A stretch of DNA of 64,000 bases from DASRAU01 sp035638075. GTDB lineage: Bacteria > Acidobacteriota > Polarisedimenticolia > Gp22-AA2. The stretch spans positions 124,001-188,000 of the forward strand of contig DASRAU010000015.1 of NCBI GenBank assembly GCA_035638075.1, in the 5' to 3' direction. The position numbers were made by a program, and so were the translations under genes. The notes beneath the pieces are model-generated. The model was not told the origin of the DNA. It did no database searches and saw only the letters and a program-made list of their open reading frames with translations. Below are positions 54,420 through 62,828 of the stretch, in pieces. The first letter of the stretch is position 1; every line of letters begins with the position of its first letter.

Positions 54420-55694
54420 CGCCCCTCCCCGCATCGCGCTCGGAGTCAGCGGCGGCATCGCGGCCTACAAGGCGGCGGAAATCGTCCGGGGACTGCGGCG
54501 CGGCGGGGTGGACGTGCACGTCCTCATGACCCGCAACGCGCGGCGCTTCATCACGCCGCTGACCCTCGAGACGCTGTCGGGGCAGCGGGTCCTGTCGGAT
54601 CCGTGGCGCCGCGCGGCGGGGTCGGACATCGAGCACATCACGCTGGCGCGCGGCCTCGACCTCATGGTCGTGGCTCCCGCGACCGCCGACATCCTCGCGA
54701 AGCTGGCGCACGGGCTGGCCGACGATTTCCTGAGCACCTTCCACCTGGCGGTCCGGGCGCCCGTCCTGGTCGCCCCGGCGATGAACGTCGGGATGTGGGA
54801 GCACCCCGCGACGCGCGCCAATCTCCAGACGCTGCGCCAGCGCGGCGTGACGGTGATCGACCCCGTGGCGGGGGAGCTCGCCTGCGGCGACGAGGGGATC
54901 GGTCGCATGGCCGAGCCGGAGACGATCGTCGCCGCCGTCTTCGATCGGCTCAAAAAAAAAGTGCGCACCGCCCGCGGTCGCCTGAGGGGCGTCCCCTCGA
55001 AGGCCGCCGCGTCCTCGTGACCGCGGGGCCGACCCGCGAACCGTTCGACCCCGCCCGCTTCATCTCGAATCCGTCCACCGGCCGCATGGGCTACGCGCTC
55101 GCGGCCGCGGCCCGCGATCGCGGCGCCGAGGTGACGCTCGTCTCCGGGCCGACGCAGCTCGCGCCGCCCGAGGGCGTGAAGGTCGTGCGCGTGGTCACGG
55201 CGGACGAGATGCTCCGGGCCACGCTCAACCAGTTCCAGGGGGCGGACCTGGTGCTGAAGGCGGCCGCCGTCTCGGACTACCGGCCGGAGACGCGGGCCCG
55301 CGCCAAGCTCAAGAAGGAGGTCTACGCGAAGCGGGGACGTACGGGCGGCCGCGGGGATCGGGCCATCGCCACGCGCCTCCTGCCGACGACCGACATCCTG
55401 GCCGAGATCGGCCGGCGCAAGAAGCCGCACCAGGTGCTCGTCGGCTTCGCGGCGGAGAGCGGAAATCTCCGAGCCAACGCGCGCGGCAAGCTGCGGCGCA
55501 AGAACCTCGATCTCATCGTCGCCAACCGCATCGGCGTGGCCGGGGAAGGCTTCGAGGCCGCCACCAACCGGGCCCTCGTGCTCGACCAGCGCGGGCATGC
55601 CGTGGAGCTGCCCCTGATGAGCAAGGAAGTGATGGCCGAGGCGATCCTGGACCTGGCGCAGCCGCTCCTGCCGCGTGCGCGGAGGGGGAAATGA
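54412..55694 (+). CDS. coaBC: CoaBC (PPC synthetase/decarboxylase), halves in different frames joined at an A9 run
   Basis: CoaBC makes 4'-phosphopantetheine from 4'-phosphopantothenate in two steps. The CoaC half (54412 to about 54950) has GVSGGIAAYKAAEIVRGL, the catalytic His region IEHITLARG, the PAMN motif in APAMNVGMWEHPAT, and ACGDEGIGRM with the lid Cys. The frame then ends at TGA 55018. The CoaB half continues in the -1 frame: VLVTAGPTREPFDPARF, SNPSTGRMGYALA, KAAAVSDYRP and KLKK. Both halves are complete and the frames meet at AAAAAAAAA (54952-54960). A -1 shift there, or one extra A, restores a single protein of normal CoaBC length (about 427 residues). Confidence 0.88.
54952..54960 (+). 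other. A9 slippery run at the coaC-coaB junction
   Basis: Nine A read as CTC AAA AAA AAA GTG in the CoaC frame; this contains an A_AAA_AAA heptamer suited to -1 slippage. A weak hairpin (stem arms from about 54965 to 54981) begins 4 bases downstream. The run is the only long homopolymer I noticed in this GC-rich window. Confidence 0.7.
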
Positions 55695-56593
55695 ACCGCG
55701 ACGACGCCGTGCGCGAAGCGTTGCGGGTCCGGATCGAGTGGCTGAAGATCCTCGGCGTGAGCGCCCTCGCCGCCGGCCCGGAGCGACCCGCTTCGCCGGC
55801 CGCCTCTCCTGCGCCACGGCCCGCAGCGCCCGCTCCTGCTGCGCCGCGCGCGGCCGTGCCTCCGGATCCCGCGCCGCGCGTGGCCGCGTCACCGGGACCT
55901 CCTTCACGATTGTTCGGATCGGCGGCCCCGGACCTCGACGATGACGAGACGGCGGTCGCCGGCGGCAATGCGAAAGAGACGAAGCGGCCGGCCGTCTCGA
56001 CGCCGTTCGCCATCGCGGCCGCAGCCCAGGACCCGAACGGTCGTGACGGGCTTCTGCGCATCCGGGAGGAGATCGGCGACTGCCGGCGCTGCCGGTTGTG
56101 CGAGCGGCGGACCCAGGTGGTGTTCGGAGTCGGCGATCCGGGCGCCCGGCTGATGTTCATCGGCGAGGGACCCGGGGCGGACGAGGACGCACAGGGGGAG
56201 CCGTTCGTCGGACGCGCCGGGCAGCTGCTGACGAAGATGATCGAGGCGATGGGGCTGAAGCGCAGCCAGGTCTACATCGCCAACGTGGTCAAGTGCCGTC
56301 CGCCCGAGAATCGCACGCCGCTGCCGGACGAAGTGGCCACCTGCTCGCCGTTCCTGTTCCGGCAGATCACCGCGATCGGCCCGCGCGTCATCGTCTGTCT
56401 CGGGACGCCGTCCGCCCAGGCCATCCTCGGGACGCGCGAGACCATCACGCGCCTGCGCGGCAACTTCCGCGAGGTCGGGGGCTTTCGAGTCATGCCGACC
56501 TTCCACCCGGCCTACCTGCTGCGCAATCCCGCCGCCAAGCGCGAGGTCTGGGAGGATCTCAAGCAGGTGATGGCCGCCCTCTCCGAAGCCTGA
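55691..56593 (+). CDS. udg: Uracil-DNA glycosylase, family 4 (Fe-S)
   Basis: UDGs remove uracil from DNA. The 300-residue protein has a long Pro/Ala-rich low-complexity N-terminal part (about 30-110) and then the family 4 core: EEIGDCRRCRLCERR and KCRPPENRTPLPDE/ATCSP supply iron-sulfur cysteines, FIGEGPGADEDAQGEPFVGRAG is split over the catalytic motif (GEGPGADEDAQG), and HPAYLLRNPA is the C-terminal motif. Related enzymes in actinobacteria and archaea are about 200-230 residues. ATG 55691 overlaps the coaBC stop (ATGA). It lies between coaBC and priA in an otherwise standard operon. Confidence 0.9.
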   Translation: MNRDDAVREALRVRIEWLKILGVSALAAGPERPASPAASPAPRPAAPAPAAPRAAVPPDPAPRVAASPGPPSRLFGSAAPDLDDDETAVAGGNAKETKRPAVSTPFAIAAAAQDPNGRDGLLRIREEIGDCRRCRLCERRTQVVFGVGDPGARLMFIGEGPGADEDAQGEPFVGRAGQLLTKMIEAMGLKRSQVYIANVVKCRPPENRTPLPDEVATCSPFLFRQITAIGPRVIVCLGTPSAQAILGTRETITRLRGNFREVGGFRVMPTFHPAYLLRNPAAKREVWEDLKQVMAALSEA

Positions 56594-56604
56594 GGATCGC
56601 GTCT

Positions 56605-59157
56605 TTGGACGGCGTCTCTCCGGACCGCGTGCGTGTCGCCGTTCCGGGGCCGCTGCGCCGACTCTGGAGCTACTCGGTTCCTTCGGGGCTGCGCGACGCC
56701 TGCCGGCCGGGAACCCGCGTCCTGGTTCCGTTCGGGGGGCGCAAGGTGACCGGGGTCGTCGTCGACTTCGACTCCGAAGCGCGCGAAGCGGCAGACCCCG
56801 CCTATACGCTCAAGCCGGTCGAGCGCGTGCTCGACGAGGTTCCCGCGCTCGACACCGACCTGCTCGAGCTGACGCGCTGGGCCGCCGAGTATTACGGCGC
56901 GTCGTGGGGCGAGATGATCCGCACCGCGCTTCCCGGGCAGCAGGCGACGCTGCGGCTGGAAGTGGCCCTGACGGTCGCAGGCCGCGAGGCGCTCGGCCCC
57001 GGCGTCGATGCGATCACCGCCACCGATGCCAAGGCCGGGGCGGACGAGGAGGAGAGGGAGCTCCTCGAAGGAGCGGCGGCCCGCCGCGACAGCGTGACCG
57101 AGGCGGTGGCGGCCGTTCTCCTGGCCGCGGGCTCCGAAGGCCGCTTCGTCGCCCTGGGTGAGATTCGCAGGCGCGCGCGGTTCGAGCTCGCCCCGGACCG
57201 GGCGCGCGCCCTGGCGCGTCGCGGTTACCTCGCGGTGCGCCAGGCGGTCGATCGACCGGGACCCGAGGCGCGGGAAGAGGCCTGGGTCGTGCGTCTCCCG
57301 GGTGAGGCGGAGCCGGGCGCGCGCGGCAGCCGGCAGAAGGCGGTGCTCGCGGCCCTCGACGCCGCCCCCGAAGGGCTGGCCGCGGCGGCGCTGCGCGAGA
57401 CGACCGGTGGCGATGCCGCGACCCTGCGCTCGCTCGAGCGCCGCGGCCTCGTCCGTGTGGAGAAGCGCACCGCACCCTTGCGGCTGCCGCCGTCCCTCGA
57501 GTCCGCCACGATCCCGGACGGCACGGCGCTGCCGCGCGTCCTGACCGGGCCACAGTCCGAAGCGCTTGCCGCCGTCGGCGAAGCGCTCGCGGCGCGCCGC
57601 TTCGAGAGCTTTCTCCTGTTCGGCGTGACCGGGAGCGGCAAGACCGAGGTGTACCTGCGCGCCATCGACGCCGCACTGAAGCTCGGCCGCGGCGCCCTGT
57701 ACCTCGTCCCCGAGATCGGGCTGACGCCGCTCCTGGCCCGGCAGATGCGCGACCGCTTCGGGCCCGCCCTGGCGCTGTTCCATTCCGGGCTGACCGAAGG
57801 AGAACGCCAGGACGCCTGGCGCGAGGTGCGCGAGGGGCGGGTTCGGGTCGTGCTCGGGGCCCGCTCGGCGGTGTTCGCCCCGGTGCGCGACCTCGGCCTC
57901 GTCGTCGTGGACGAGGAGCACGACACCTCCTACAAGCAGGACGAGCACCCGCGCTACAACGGGCGCGACCTGGCGATCGTCCGGGCGCGGGGCCAGGGGG
58001 CCGTGGCGCTCCTCGGCTCGGCGACCCCGTCGGTGGAATCGTGGTCGCGGGCGCGAACCGGCAAGCACCGCCTGCTCACGCTCCCGGGACGGGTCGGCGG
58101 GGCTGCGCTACCCCGGGTGCTGCGCGTGGACATGCGGCGCGAGTTCCAGGAGACCGGTCGCGACGAGGTGCTGTCGCGCCCTCTGCGCGCGGCGCTCGAG
58201 GATCGGCTCGGGAAAGCAGAGCAGAGCCTCGTGCTTCTCAACCGGCGCGGCTTCTCGACCTTCGCCATGTGCCGCGCCTGCGGCAAGCCGATCGAGTGCC
58301 GCTCGTGCAGCATCGGCCTGACGCTGCACCGCCGGGAGAATCGCCTGCGCTGTCACTACTGCAACGCCTCGGAGCGCGTGCCGGCCGACTGCCCGTCCTG
58401 CGGTGGCGGCCCGATCCACTTCGGCGGCACGGGGACCGAGCGGCTGGAGGAGACGGTCACCTCGCTCTTCCCGCGCGCCCGCGTGGCCCGGATGGATCGC
58501 GACACGGTGCGCGGCCGCGGCGTGGCCGAGCGGCTGCTCCTGCGCGTCGAGCGCGGCGAAGTCGACATCCTGCTCGGGACCCAGATGATCGCCAAGGGAC
58601 ACGATTTCCCCAACGTGACGCTCGTCGGGGTCGTGGCGGGGGACGCGCTCCTCGGCTTCCCGGACTTCCGCGCGGGAGAGCGGACCTTCCAGCTGCTGGC
58701 GCAGGTGGCGGGCCGGAGCGGCCGGCGCGCGACCCCGGGAGAGGTGATCGTCCAGGCCTTCGATCCGGATCACCATGCGGTGCGCGCCGCGTGCGAGCAC
58801 GACTACGAAGGCTTCGCGCGCGAGGAGCTGCGCTACCGCCGGAACCTGCACTACCCGCCGTACAGCGCGCTCGCCCTGCTCGTCTTCCGGGACGCCGACT
58901 TCGAGCGCGCCCGCGACGCGGCCGGGCGCATCGCGGCGGGGATGCGTTCCGCGGGCCGGAAGGATGTCCAGATCCTCGGGCCGGCGCCGGCGCCGCTCGA
59001 GCGGCTGCGCGGCCAGTGGCGCGTGCAGGTGCTGATCAAGGGGGCGCAGCGGGCGGCGGTGCAGACGGCGGTGCAGGACGCCACGGCCCGGATCGAGGCG
59101 GCGGGGCTGCGCCCGGATGCCGTCGCCATCGACGTCGATCCGGTCTCGACGCTCTAG
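56605..59157 (+). CDS. priA: Primosomal protein N' (PriA helicase)
   Basis: PriA restarts stalled replication forks. The 850-residue protein (E. coli 732) has the N-terminal DNA-binding fold (RRLWSYSVPSGL, GTRVLVPFGGRKVTGVV), an enlarged winged-helix/linker region (about 125-310), Walker A GVTGSGKTE (340-348), Walker B DEEHD (436-440), and a zinc domain with four CxxC pairs (CRAC, CRSC, CHYC, CPSC, about 556-610). A helicase C-lobe with GTQMIAKGHDFPNV and AGRSGR follows. TTG 56605 has GAGGA 8 bases upstream; GTG 56629 is a shorter option. The stop lies about 96 bases from the convergent selD stop. Confidence 0.95.
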   Translation: MDGVSPDRVRVAVPGPLRRLWSYSVPSGLRDACRPGTRVLVPFGGRKVTGVVVDFDSEAREAADPAYTLKPVERVLDEVPALDTDLLELTRWAAEYYGASWGEMIRTALPGQQATLRLEVALTVAGREALGPGVDAITATDAKAGADEEERELLEGAAARRDSVTEAVAAVLLAAGSEGRFVALGEIRRRARFELAPDRARALARRGYLAVRQAVDRPGPEAREEAWVVRLPGEAEPGARGSRQKAVLAALDAAPEGLAAAALRETTGGDAATLRSLERRGLVRVEKRTAPLRLPPSLESATIPDGTALPRVLTGPQSEALAAVGEALAARRFESFLLFGVTGSGKTEVYLRAIDAALKLGRGALYLVPEIGLTPLLARQMRDRFGPALALFHSGLTEGERQDAWREVREGRVRVVLGARSAVFAPVRDLGLVVVDEEHDTSYKQDEHPRYNGRDLAIVRARGQGAVALLGSATPSVESWSRARTGKHRLLTLPGRVGGAALPRVLRVDMRREFQETGRDEVLSRPLRAALEDRLGKAEQSLVLLNRRGFSTFAMCRACGKPIECRSCSIGLTLHRRENRLRCHYCNASERVPADCPSCGGGPIHFGGTGTERLEETVTSLFPRARVARMDRDTVRGRGVAERLLLRVERGEVDILLGTQMIAKGHDFPNVTLVGVVAGDALLGFPDFRAGERTFQLLAQVAGRSGRRATPGEVIVQAFDPDHHAVRAACEHDYEGFAREELRYRRNLHYPPYSALALLVFRDADFERARDAAGRIAAGMRSAGRKDVQILGPAPAPLERLRGQWRVQVLIKGAQRAAVQTAVQDATARIEAAGLRPDAVAIDVDPVSTL

Positions 59158-59253
59158 CCCGCATTTCTCACCGGGGTCCGTCGCGAGAGCGGGGAGATGG
59201 CCGTCATCACGGGCACTCGCAGCGGCGAGAACCCGAAGCGTATCGGACCCGGG

Positions 59254-60315
59254 TCAGCGGACCACTTCGAGGAGCGTTCCCCCTTCGACGGGCAGGACCT
59301 CGCCGATCGCCGCCGCCTCTGTCTGCCCGCGCGCGCGCAGGCGGGCGACCAGCGCCGGCGCCTCCGCCGCGGGAAGCGCAATGAGGAGACCACCGGAGGT
59401 CTGCGGATCCACGAGGAGCGTCCGCTCCGGCTCGCTGAAGGCGCCGGAGAAACCGAGACGATCCTGGACCACCGCGAAATTCGAGCCGGTCACCCCGGTC
59501 GTCACGCCGTCGGCGATGAGGCCGAGGCTCTCCTCGTAGCGCGGCAGGTCGTCGAAGCGAACGCGCAGGCGGACCCCGCCGCCGCGCGTCATGCCGAGGG
59601 CGTGCCCGGCGAAGCCGAAGCCGGTGATGTCGGTGCAGGCGTGCGGCGTGAACTCGAGCATCGTCTCGCAGGCGACCCGGTTGAGCGTCGTCATCCAGGC
59701 GACGGCCCGGTCGAGGAGCGCCTCGGGGACGACGCCGCGGGCGCGGCCGCCGATGATGACGCCGGTGCCGATCGGCTTGGTCAGGACAAGGGCATCGCCC
59801 GGGTGCGCCCCGACGTTCCGGAGGATCCGCTTCGGATCGACGACGCCCGTGACCGACAGGCCGTACTTGAGGTCGTCGTCGCGCACCGTGTGGCCCCCGA
59901 CGAGGGTCGCCCCGGCCTCGCGGATCTTGCTGAAGCCCCCTTCGAGGATGCGCCGCAGCGCCGGCTTGTCGATCCCTTTCGCCGGGAAGTTGCAGCAGTT
60001 CATCGCCGTCAGCGGCCGGCCTCCCATGGCGTACACGTCGGAGAGGGAGTTGGCCGCCGCCACCTGGCCGAACAGGTACGGGTCGTCCACGACCGGCGTG
60101 ATGTAGTCCACCGTCTGCACCAGCGCGGTCCCGTCGTCGAGCCGGTACACACCCGCATCGTCCCCGGTCTCGAAGCCGACGAGCAGGTTCGGGTCGGCTT
60201 TGGACGCCGTGGCGAAGTCGCGGACGATTTCCTCCAGGTCCACCGGACCGAGCTTGGCCGCTCAACCGCCCGATCGGGCGTGGCTGGTCAGCAGGGCCGA
60301 CTGCCTCTCGCTCAT
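59254..60315 (-). CDS. selD: Selenide, water dikinase containing selenocysteine (in-frame TGA)
   Basis: SelD makes selenophosphate from selenide and ATP. The visible core has FETGDDAGVYRL, YITPVVDDPYLFGQVAAAN, VGGHTVRDDDLKYG and DPQTSGGLL. A start at GTG 60243 would cut off the active site. Read upstream in the same frame, ATG 60315 gives MSERQSALLTSHARSGG, then TGA (60264-60262), then AAKLGPVDLEE. This is the GG-U/C-AAK active-site motif of SelD, so TGA is selenocysteine at residue 18. GAGGAG precedes ATG 60315 and TACGAT lies at 60356-60361. Total length 353 residues, normal for SelD. Confidence 0.92.
60232..60264 (-). promoter_or_regulatory. Sec codon and putative bacterial SECIS hairpin in selD
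   Basis: TGA at 60264-60262 is followed 12 bases later by GGTCC-GGT-GGACC (60249-60237), a perfect 5-bp stem with a GGU loop. Outside it CTC (60252-60250) pairs with GAG (60234-60232) across a 2-base bulge. The loop lies 17 bases from the TGA, in the range usual for bacterial SECIS elements. Confidence 0.75.
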
Positions 60316-60401
60316 GCGCTCCTCGTGGAACGCGCGCAGACGCGCGCGGCGGGTCATCGTAGCACGCGAGGAATCGCCGCCCGCGCCGGGCGCCGCGTGT
60401 G

Positions 60402-60407
60402 TAGAAT
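60402..60407 (+). promoter_or_regulatory. -10 element, near-leaderless cysM-like start
   Basis: TAGAAT ends 10 bases before ATG 60418, giving an expected leader of about 4 bases and no room for a Shine-Dalgarno site. Confidence 0.45.
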
Positions 60408-60417
60408 CGCTCCCTGC

Positions 60418-61347
60418 ATGAGTTACATCCCTCCCGCTTGCGACAGCATCCTCGGAGCCGTCGGCGGCACGCCGCTCATCCTCCTCAAGCGCCTGAACCC
60501 GCATCCGGGCGTGCGCGTCTGGGCGAAGCTCGAGGGCTTCAACCCGATGGGGAGCGTCAAGGAGCGCATCGCCCTGCGCATCGTCGAGGAGGGGGAGCGG
60601 CGCGGCGCGCTGCGGCCGGGCATGACGCTCCTCGAATCGTCCAGCGGCAACACGGGCATCGGCCTGGCGATGGTCGGCGCGGTGAAGGGCTATCCGGTCG
60701 TCATCACCATGGCGCGCAAGGTGTCGCGCGAGCGGCGGCAGATCCTCGAGGCGCTCGGCGCCCGCGTCGTCTTCACCTCGAAGGAGGGGGGATCCGACGA
60801 GGCCTGGGCGCTGGCCGACCGCATGGAGCGCGAGGAGCCGGGACGCTACTTCCGCATCGGCCAGTACGTCTCGCCCGACAACCCGCTGGCCCACTACCAC
60901 GGCACCGCGGTCGAGCTGTGGCAGCAGACCCACGGGCGGATCGACTGGCTGGTCCTGACGCTCGGCACCTGCGGGACGCTGGTCGGCGTGGCACGCCGGC
61001 TCAAGGAGCTGCGTCCCACCCTCAAAGTGGTGAGCGTCGAGCCGCAGCCGCAGCACCTGCAGCAGGGCCTGCGGAACATGACCGAGTCGCGCGTCCCCGA
61101 CATCATGGACTGGAGCCTCGTGGACGAGCGCATGACCGTGTCGGACGAGGATGCCGCGCGCCTGACGCGGGACCTCGCCCGGAAGGAGGGCATCCTCGCC
61201 GGGTTCTCCTCGGGGACCGCGGTTTACGCTGCGCTCGAGGTGGCCCGGCGCGCCGGATCGGGCGATGTCGTCACGCTCCTTCCCGACCGCGGCGAGAAAT
61301 ACCTCAGCATGCCGCTCTTTCCGCCGGGCCCGGATCCGGAAGCCTGA
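60418..61347 (+). CDS. Cysteine synthase, CysM-like
   Basis: The 309-residue fold type II PLP enzyme has NPMGSVKER with the PLP lysine (about 46), SSSGNTGIGLAM (substrate loop), GTCGTLVG (phosphate cradle) and KYLSM near the end. Several stretches (VWAKLEGFNP, HYHGTAVEL, LRNM followed by VPD) recall mycobacterial CysM, which uses O-phosphoserine and a protein thiocarboxylate. A standard O-acetylserine sulfhydrylase is the conservative alternative. ATG 60418 fits the -10 just upstream. A MoeB/ThiF-like E1 gene lies two genes downstream. Confidence 0.88.
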   Translation: MSYIPPACDSILGAVGGTPLILLKRLNPHPGVRVWAKLEGFNPMGSVKERIALRIVEEGERRGALRPGMTLLESSSGNTGIGLAMVGAVKGYPVVITMARKVSRERRQILEALGARVVFTSKEGGSDEAWALADRMEREEPGRYFRIGQYVSPDNPLAHYHGTAVELWQQTHGRIDWLVLTLGTCGTLVGVARRLKELRPTLKVVSVEPQPQHLQQGLRNMTESRVPDIMDWSLVDERMTVSDEDAARLTRDLARKEGILAGFSSGTAVYAALEVARRAGSGDVVTLLPDRGEKYLSMPLFPPGPDPEA

Positions 61348-61364
61348 CCCGGGGCCAGGACATC

Positions 61365-62828
61365 GTGGCGCGCCGGCCGCTCCTCATCGAGGTGATCGCG
61401 CAGCGGACCACCGCCGCGGCGCTCGAGGCCTACCGCAACGTCCACCCGCGCGCCGACCTGGTGGAGTTCCGCCTCGACCTCCTGCGCGACCCGGAGGTGG
61501 ATCGCCTCGTCGCCGCCAAGGGCAAGCCCAAGCTCATGACGCTCCGGAGCCGGCCGCAGGGAGGAGAGGCGGCGCCGGCCGATCGACCGGCGATCCTGCG
61601 CCGGCTGGCGAAGGCGCCCATCGACTGGCTCGATCTCGAGCCGGCCGACCTGGGTCTGGCCGAGCTGAGCCGGCCCGGGGGACCGAAGCGCCTGCTGTCC
61701 TGGCACGACCTGCAGACGACCCCGCTCGACCTCGAGGATCGCCTGGCGCGCCTGCTGGCGGAGCCGCGCGCCGACCTGGTGAAGCTCATCACCTACGCCG
61801 AGGTGGCGGGTGATCTCCTGCGCGTCCGCGATCTGCTGCGGCGCGCCCCGGCCGGCAGGGTGATCTCCTTCGCCATGGGACCGAAGGGGGTGCCGAGCCG
61901 CATCCTGGCCCCGTCGTGGGGCGGGGCGGGGATGTTTGCGCCGCGCCGCGGGGCGCCGGCCTCGGCTCCCGGGCAGGTCGCGATCGAGGATCTCGTGGAC
62001 ACCTACCGCATCGACGGGATCGGGCCCGCGACCGGTGTGCTCGGCGTTCTCGGTCACCCGGTCGGCCACTCGCTCTCGCCGTTTCTCCACAACGCGGCGT
62101 GCACGGCACTCGGGCTCGACCTGCGCTATCTCCCGTTCGAGGCCGACACCGTCGCGGAGTTCCTGCCGGTCTTGAGCGAGCTGCGGGTCCGGGGGCTCTC
62201 GGTCACCCTGCCGTTCAAGGAAGCGATCGTCCCGCACCTCGACAAGGTCGACCCGGCGGCGCGCCGTCTGGGGGCGGTCAACACCGTGATCAAGGTGTGG
62301 AACCGACTCGAAGGACACAACACCGACGCGGCCGCGGCCATCCGGCCGCTGCGTGGCTGGCTGGCGCTGCGCGGCGCGCGGGTGGGCGTGCTCGGAGCGG
62401 GAGGCGCGGCGCGGGCGCTCGTCGCAAGCCTCGTGCGTCGCGGCGCGCGCGTCACGATCTTCAGCCGCACGCCCGATCGCGGCCGGGCGCTGGCGGAGGA
62501 GTGGGGGGCGCGGGCGCTCCCCTGGTCCAGGGCGCGCGGCTTCCGCTGTGATCTGCTGGTCAACGCGACCCCGGTCGGCATGGCGCCGCGCGTGCGCGCG
62601 CTGCCGATCCCGGCGGGTGCGGTGGCGGCGCGCCGGGTTTACGATCTGATCTACACCCCCGAGGAGACGGCGTTCGTGCGTGGCGCGCGCTCCCGGGGGC
62701 TCGAGGCGAAGGGAGGACTCGGGATGTTCCTGGCCCAGGGGACCGCGCAGTTCCGCCTGTTCACCGGCCGGTCGGCGCCTCTGGCGGTGATGCGGCGCGC
62801 CGTGCGCGAGGCGATCGATGCCCGTTGA
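61365..62828 (+). CDS. aroDE: Bifunctional 3-dehydroquinate dehydratase / shikimate dehydrogenase
   Basis: The 487-residue fusion catalyses two consecutive shikimate-pathway steps. The N-terminal type I dehydroquinase (about 1-213) has VEFRLDLL, the catalytic H114 in LSWHDLQ and the Schiff-base K140 in ADLVKLIT. The C-terminal AroE domain (about 222-487) has GHPVGHSLSPFLHN, K285 in TLPFKE, N/D in EGHNTD (D321) and GAGGAARAL for NADP binding. This order matches plant DHQ-SDH. GTG 61365 has CAGGA 4-8 bases upstream and starts 17 bases after the cysteine synthase stop. The 3' end overlaps the E1 gene by 11 bases. Confidence 0.95.
   Translation: MARRPLLIEVIAQRTTAAALEAYRNVHPRADLVEFRLDLLRDPEVDRLVAAKGKPKLMTLRSRPQGGEAAPADRPAILRRLAKAPIDWLDLEPADLGLAELSRPGGPKRLLSWHDLQTTPLDLEDRLARLLAEPRADLVKLITYAEVAGDLLRVRDLLRRAPAGRVISFAMGPKGVPSRILAPSWGGAGMFAPRRGAPASAPGQVAIEDLVDTYRIDGIGPATGVLGVLGHPVGHSLSPFLHNAACTALGLDLRYLPFEADTVAEFLPVLSELRVRGLSVTLPFKEAIVPHLDKVDPAARRLGAVNTVIKVWNRLEGHNTDAAAAIRPLRGWLALRGARVGVLGAGGAARALVASLVRRGARVTIFSRTPDRGRALAEEWGARALPWSRARGFRCDLLVNATPVGMAPRVRALPIPAGAVAARRVYDLIYTPEETAFVRGARSRGLEAKGGLGMFLAQGTAQFRLFTGRSAPLAVMRRAVREAIDAR

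Noticed and set aside
55017..55694. Independent coaB gene starting at GTG 55017
   Set aside because: The GTGA overlap is tempting, but the start would delete the GRRVL beta strand before VTAGPT; a fused product by frame change at the A run fits better. It is not fully excluded.
59158..59253. Possible small gene, tRNA or terminator between priA and selD
   Set aside because: No cloverleaf or convincing ORF. A small hairpin (CTCGC-AGCG-GCGAG near 59216-59229) has no U-tract, so I do not call a terminator.
59254..60243. GTG 60243 as the start of selD
   Set aside because: It would remove the catalytic Sec/Cys segment; the upstream frame with TGA matches the SelD N-terminus.
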